From CAYMOV01 sp964392085 (GTDB taxonomy: Bacteria; Oederibacteriota; Muellerivitia; Muellerivitales; Muellerivitaceae), in the NCBI GenBank assembly GCA_964392085.1, contig CAYMOV010000048.1, positions 1 to 18,710 on the forward strand: 18,710 nucleotides of DNA, written 5' to 3'. The notes below the pieces were generated by a model. That model was not told the DNA's origin. It was given only the letters and a program-made list of their open reading frames with translations, and searched no databases. The translations under genes were made by a program, and so were the position numbers. Shown here in pieces: positions 15,091-18,710 of the stretch (position 1 is its first letter; each line of letters starts with the position of its first letter).

Positions 15091-15099
15091 AGTATAACA
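15091..15099 (-). promoter_or_regulatory. Extended -10 promoter for bioB
   Basis: On the minus strand, 15099 to 15091 reads TGTTATACT, an extended -10 (TGn plus TATACT) about 37 bases upstream of the bioB start codon. No good -35 is seen at 17 bases. No BirA operator-like palindrome is evident. Confidence 0.4.
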
Positions 15100-15102
15100 C
15101 AG

Positions 15103-15664
15103 GCCCTCGAACCGCTTCAGCGGACTGAACTCGCTTCCGGAATGGATTTAATCTCCCCCATCCCGGGTGAACGTGGATATACCGCGCTCGGACCAGGAGT
15201 CGATCGATTGATCCCGTGGGTTCATCCGACTGGTTTGTGGAAATCGACCCCTTTGGAAAGCAGGCGGGGAATCAGGGAGCCCAATACCTCTGAACCGATT
15301 GAATGATTGAATTTGGTTTGAGAACCATTAGGTTAGGAGTCGTTTATTGATAGGGATTTGGACCCCTTCGGGAAAACCTTTGACCATCAAAATGATGCGT
15401 AAGGATATACGTTTAACCTGTTCGACTTTGGGTTATTGAATCAGCCAAATTCCGAGCTTTAACGAGTAACTAGATCAAAAAAATGCTATAAATTCATTTA
15501 AATAGCGCCATTTTAACGTAAAAAAAGCCACATTTAACATTAAACCGTTGATAGAATTTAAGGGTGGTTGGAGATTAAAGGTTTAACGCATCAACTAAAG
15601 GGTCGTTAAAAAGACTAGAAACTGTCTTCGCGAGCCAAAACGAGATGACTGGGAGATGGGCGTC
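15103..15664. other. AT-rich intergenic region between bioB and the surface-protein gene
   Basis: No gene is supported here. The left 200 bases are GC-moderate. About 15300-15620 is clearly AT-rich compared with the rest of the window. It contains a tandem GATTGAAT pair near 15298-15313 and five TTTAAC words (15412, 15458, 15512, 15533, 15582) plus one inverted copy (15605), as well as a promoter candidate. The region probably carries control signals for the long secreted protein. Confidence 0.6.
15380..15409 (+). promoter_or_regulatory. Candidate promoter upstream of the surface-protein gene
   Basis: TTGACC (15380-15385), an 18-base spacer and GATATA (15404-15409) give a sigma70-like arrangement. 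The leader would be about 250 bases. A second possible -35, TTGATA at 15548-15553, has only a poor -10 (AGATTA region). Confidence 0.35.
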
Positions 15665-18600
15665 GTGACCCAAAAAAGCGTTTTGATCGACCGCATCCTT
15701 TCCTTCGCCCCGCGCATGCTGCGCTGGGCGGCGGTTGGTCTTTTGCTTTTTGTCGGATCGGTTTCCTCCTCGGTCCGTGCCGCGACCTGCACGCCGAGCG
15801 CGGCGACCATCTGCGTGGCCTCGGACGACAATTCCTACGTTTGGTTCAACGGAACATCCCTGGGGCTTTTCGCCTACGTCAATTGGGACCAGGCGGGTAG
15901 CCCAACCTGCATGGCGATTCCGTTGGGGCTGATCAACGCCGCCGGTACCAACTACGTCAACATCCGCACCGTCAACACCAACTGCTGCGAGGTCTGGACC
16001 TCGTGGTCGATCGACATCACCTGCTCCAGCGGCCTGCACGCCTATGACTCGAACCTGGACAGCGGCGTTTCGTTGTACTACGACAGCACCGGTAGCGCGC
16101 CTCCCCCCAACGACGGGGGAGGGCACAATTGGTGGGACCCGCTTTACACGCCGCCCGGCTCTTACTTCACGGACCCCCACGCCACCGTGACGGGTACCAT
16201 CTGGGGCAAGACCATCTGGGACCCCCATACGGGCGTGGGCTTGCCGCCTTCCTCCTGGACCTCGAGCGGAAGCGGAACCGGCGGTTACGAGAACCTTTAC
16301 TGGCGCCAGGGCTTCACCCTGAACCCGACGACCGTCTTGCCCCCGCCCTCGTTCACCATCACCAAGTCCGCGAATCCCACCAGCGGACTCCAGTCGGGCC
16401 AGAACGCGACCTACACGGTCGTCGTCTGTAATTCGGGTATGCCGGTTTCCACTCCTTTGACGATCATCGACAACTTTGATCCGGCCATGCGGTACAACGG
16501 GCCCTACACCTTGTCGCCTCCCATCGGCCAGACCAACACGGGGACAGGAGTCGTGACCTTCATCTACAACAAGGGATTCCCGGGTGGCGGAAGCTGTGTC
16601 ACGCTCCAGTACGAGACAGTCCAGGATTACCTCCCCAGCACCGACTACTGTAAAGCGCGGAACAATACCGTCACTGTGGCAGGCTACAACGTCTCGGCTG
16701 GCGCGGTCGTCACGATGTTCTGCCCCACGAACACCTTCACCTACACGCCGACCTCGACCTACACCTCTACGCCCACCTACACCCCCACCCCGACATGGAC
16801 CAACACCACCACTCCACCGCCTTTCACCAACACGCCGACCTATACCCCCACCCCTAGCTACACCTTCACTTTCACCCGGACTTTCACTCCGACATGGACA
16901 AATACCTTCACCTCGACCATTCCGCCTGGGACCAACACCTATACGCCCACCAACACGTATTCGCCGACCATTAGTCCCACCCCTACCATCACCTGGTCGC
17001 CGACCAAAACCTATACACCGACCAGCACTTATACGCCGGGTCCCATTCCGCCTCAGTCCTATTGCGGTTATAACGGAGGGACCACGGCGGTCTGGGTGGA
17101 CATGCAGGTCGAATGCGGACAACAAGGCAACCAGGACCAGCGTTTCGGGGTCAAGCTCATCAACAATGGGTCCGCTCCCCTCACCTTGAGCAACTTCTGC
17201 ATTAAGGCCTGGGCCTACGAATCCTCGGCCCTAAACATCGACTCGTTTACAAACAGCTCCGGAACGACCTGCAACCTCGGGGGGTCTTCGTGCTTGAATG
17301 TCAACAACACGGCCGGGACTGTCAACGTGGGGGCCTGGACCGCTTGTACCGCGATCCCAGGCCATTACGCGAACCAGGTGGTGACCTGGTGCTTCACGGT
17401 GAGCCAAGTAATACCCCCGAACGGGGGTTACTGGTATTCCCAACAAGATACCTTTGACTTCGGGCGGAACAATTCCAACATGGACAACGGCAATTTCGCC
17501 GATGATTACTCGCACTTTGGGTTAGGGAACGGGGATTGCGGAAGTTACAACTCATGGAACAATAGCGGCTTTTTCGCCTTGTATTACAACGGCAACCTGG
17601 TCCAGGAGGTTTCCGACACTTCGGGTACCCTGGATGCCTATACAGGTAAAGAGCCCTGCGGGAATATCACGCCGGTCTGTAGCCCCACGGTGACGTTCAC
17701 TCCAACGCAGACCCTCACCCCGACGCCCACCTATACCCCTACCCCGACCCTGAGTCCGACCAATTCCTACACTCCTACGACAACCTACACCGGGACGAAT
17801 ACCTATACTGCCACCCCAACCTACTCGCCGACGAACACCTACACCATTACCCAGACCTTTACCCCCACCCCTACCTATTCCTTCACGCCGACCTACACGA
17901 TGACTCCGACCTACAGCTTCACCTTGACGCCGACCCAAACATTCACCTTCACGATTACCCGGACATTCACCCCGACCCCGACCTATAGTTTCACCCCCAC
18001 TTACACTTATACGCCGACCTACACCTCGACCTATACCTGGACGATCACCAAGACATCGACCGCCACCCAGACCCCCACCCCAACAGTGACTTTCAGCAAG
18101 ACGCCGACTCCACCCTGGACTTTTACCCCGACTTCGACAGTGACCAACACTCCAACCTTTACCTACACCCCTACGCGCACTTTTACCCCCACATCGACTC
18201 CAACTTTTACCCCAACCTTTACATCGACTTATACCGCGACCTTCACGGCCACCTTCACACCGACTTTCACAACGACCTTTACCCCCACTTTTACCCGTAC
18301 CTTCACGCCTTCGTTCACGGCTACATTTACCCCAACCTTTACCGCGACGTTCACGCCGTCCTTTACCCCGACATTCACCCCGACCTTCACGCCGACCTTC
18401 ACGCCGACCTTCACGCCGACGTTCACCCGGACGTTCACCCCCACCTTTACGGCGACGTTTACACCCACCTTCACCGCGACCTTTACCCCCACCTTCACCC
18501 CGACGTTCACGGCTACCTACACGTCCACGGATACGGCGACTTTCACGTCCACATTCACGAAGTCACCCACCCCGACTCAGACCCCTACCCCGACCCCCAG

Positions 18601-18710
18601 CTTTACTTCGACTTTTACCCCCACCTTCACGCCGACGTTTACCCCGACTTTTACCGCGACTTTCACGCCCTCCTTTACACCGACGTTCACCCCGACACTC
18701 ACCGCGACCT
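15665..18710 (+). CDS. Large secreted/surface protein: DUF11-like and CBM3-like domains with Thr-Pro linkers (3' end outside the window)
   Basis: The frame stays open to the window end (at least 1015 residues), so the C terminus is missing. GTG at 15665 is preferred because GGGAG (15651-15655) is 9 bases upstream; ATG at 15656 touches that site. Residues 1-39 form a signal peptide (basic start, hydrophobic WAAVGLLLFVGSVSSS, cleavage after VRA). About 40-225 is Trp-, Asn- and Cys-rich, with a DDNSYVWFNGTSLG segment like galactose-binding beta-sandwich domains. About 230-353 resembles DUF11 (FTITKSANPTSGLQSGQNA, TYTVVVCNSG). Residues 354-458 are a Thr-Pro linker. About 466-667 resembles CBM3 (RFGVKLINNGSAPLTLSNF, DDYSHFGLG, YYNGNLVQEV). 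From 673 on every second residue is mostly Thr. Probably exported and cell-surface or glycan-binding; the actual ligand, anchor and role are unknown. The long minus-strand ORF opposite is a shadow. Confidence 0.85.
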   Translation, partial: MTQKSVLIDRILSFAPRMLRWAAVGLLLFVGSVSSSVRAATCTPSAATICVASDDNSYVWFNGTSLGLFAYVNWDQAGSPTCMAIPLGLINAAGTNYVNIRTVNTNCCEVWTSWSIDITCSSGLHAYDSNLDSGVSLYYDSTGSAPPPNDGGGHNWWDPLYTPPGSYFTDPHATVTGTIWGKTIWDPHTGVGLPPSSWTSSGSGTGGYENLYWRQGFTLNPTTVLPPPSFTITKSANPTSGLQSGQNATYTVVVCNSGMPVSTPLTIIDNFDPAMRYNGPYTLSPPIGQTNTGTGVVTFIYNKGFPGGGSCVTLQYETVQDYLPSTDYCKARNNTVTVAGYNVSAGAVVTMFCPTNTFTYTPTSTYTSTPTYTPTPTWTNTTTPPPFTNTPTYTPTPSYTFTFTRTFTPTWTNTFTSTIPPGTNTYTPTNTYSPTISPTPTITWSPTKTYTPTSTYTPGPIPPQSYCGYNGGTTAVWVDMQVECGQQGNQDQRFGVKLINNGSAPLTLSNFCIKAWAYESSALNIDSFTNSSGTTCNLGGSSCLNVNNTAGTVNVGAWTACTAIPGHYANQVVTWCFTVSQVIPPNGGYWYSQQDTFDFGRNNSNMDNGNFADDYSHFGLGNGDCGSYNSWNNSGFFALYYNGNLVQEVSDTSGTLDAYTGKEPCGNITPVCSPTVTFTPTQTLTPTPTYTPTPTLSPTNSYTPTTTYTGTNTYTATPTYSPTNTYTITQTFTPTPTYSFTPTYTMTPTYSFTLTPTQTFTFTITRTFTPTPTYSFTPTYTYTPTYTSTYTWTITKTSTATQTPTPTVTFSKTPTPPWTFTPTSTVTNTPTFTYTPTRTFTPTSTPTFTPTFTSTYTATFTATFTPTFTTTFTPTFTRTFTPSFTATFTPTFTATFTPSFTPTFTPTFTPTFTPTFTPTFTRTFTPTFTATFTPTFTATFTPTFTPTFTATYTSTDTATFTSTFTKSPTPTQTPTPTPSFTSTFTPTFTPTFTPTFTATFTPSFTPTFTPTLTAT
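16727..17038 (+). repeat. First Thr-Pro-rich linker repeat
   Basis: About 104 codons of imperfect T-x-T-P-T units (such as TYTPTSTYTSTPTYTPTPTW) between the DUF11-like and CBM3-like parts. Thr codons vary among ACC, ACG, ACA and ACT, so the repeat is conserved at protein level more than at DNA level. Confidence 0.85.
17681..18710 (+). repeat. Second, long Thr-alternating repeat (continues beyond the window)
   Basis: At least 343 codons in which Thr (sometimes Ser) fills nearly every second position: first mixed TYTPT, TYSPT and TFTLT units, then from about 18170 mostly TFTPT, TFTAT and TFTRT. This gives a 6-base DNA period with a 12-base higher-order unit. At 18386-18421 the 12-base unit TTCACGCCGACC occurs nearly three times in perfect tandem. 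The reverse strand reads as V-x-V repeats and is not considered coding. Confidence 0.9.

Noticed and set aside
15575..17125. A 516-codon minus-strand ORF opposite the surface-protein gene
   Set aside because: Its translation is low-complexity Gly/Arg/Val with no domain, while the plus strand has a signal peptide, DUF11-like and CBM3-like motifs and a matching Shine-Dalgarno site.
18229..18510. A minus-strand ORF of V-x-V-K repeats
   Set aside because: It is the reverse-strand reading of the Thr-alternating codons and has no independent support.
17681..18710. CRISPR array
   Set aside because: The repeats have a 6/12-base codon period without unique spacers and lie in one open reading frame.

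Overview
The window comes from a GC-rich, Gram-negative-type bacterium: it carries genes for Kdo transfer, lipid A phosphorylation and acylation, and LPS-core glycosylation. Several starts are TTG or GTG, preceded by GAGG-type Shine-Dalgarno sites. No rRNA, tRNA, IS element or phage gene is visible, and the species cannot be named from the sequence. The long Thr-x-Thr-Pro surface protein at the right end reminds me of proteins from uncultivated candidate phyla, but that is only an impression.

Layout. Positions 38-4272 hold the lipid A / inner core block: a DUF374 acyltransferase, then waaA (kdtA), lpxK and an LpxL-type acyltransferase. The last three overlap by 4 bases at each junction. Positions 4365-11600 hold a glycosyltransferase run: a GT9 enzyme, a GT4, two GT2s, a WaaF-like heptosyltransferase II and two further GT9s. 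From 6839 on the genes are overlapping or almost touching. A 270-base gap (11601-11871) has a sigma70-like promoter and a strongly structured leader that leads into ilvE (branched-chain aminotransferase). A fifth GT9 gene follows ilvE. bioB lies on the minus strand and converges on it. A 0.55 kb AT-rich gap then precedes a large secreted protein that runs off the window: signal peptide, N-terminal beta-rich part, DUF11-like repeat, Thr-Pro linker, CBM3-like domain, and a Thr-alternating tail of at least 340 residues.

How the genes fit together. LpxK and the LpxL-type enzyme finish lipid A and WaaA adds Kdo. WaaF and the other GT9s probably add heptoses or related sugars, while the GT2 and GT4 enzymes extend or decorate the outer core. 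IlvE and BioB are metabolic neighbours with no evident link to LPS.

Several gaps between the sugar genes hold small palindromic elements built from short repeated words (CACA, CACGGGG, TTAGGA and GCGGTTAGC types). The best candidates for something undescribed are the structured, attenuator-like leader of ilvE and the Thr-alternating surface protein.
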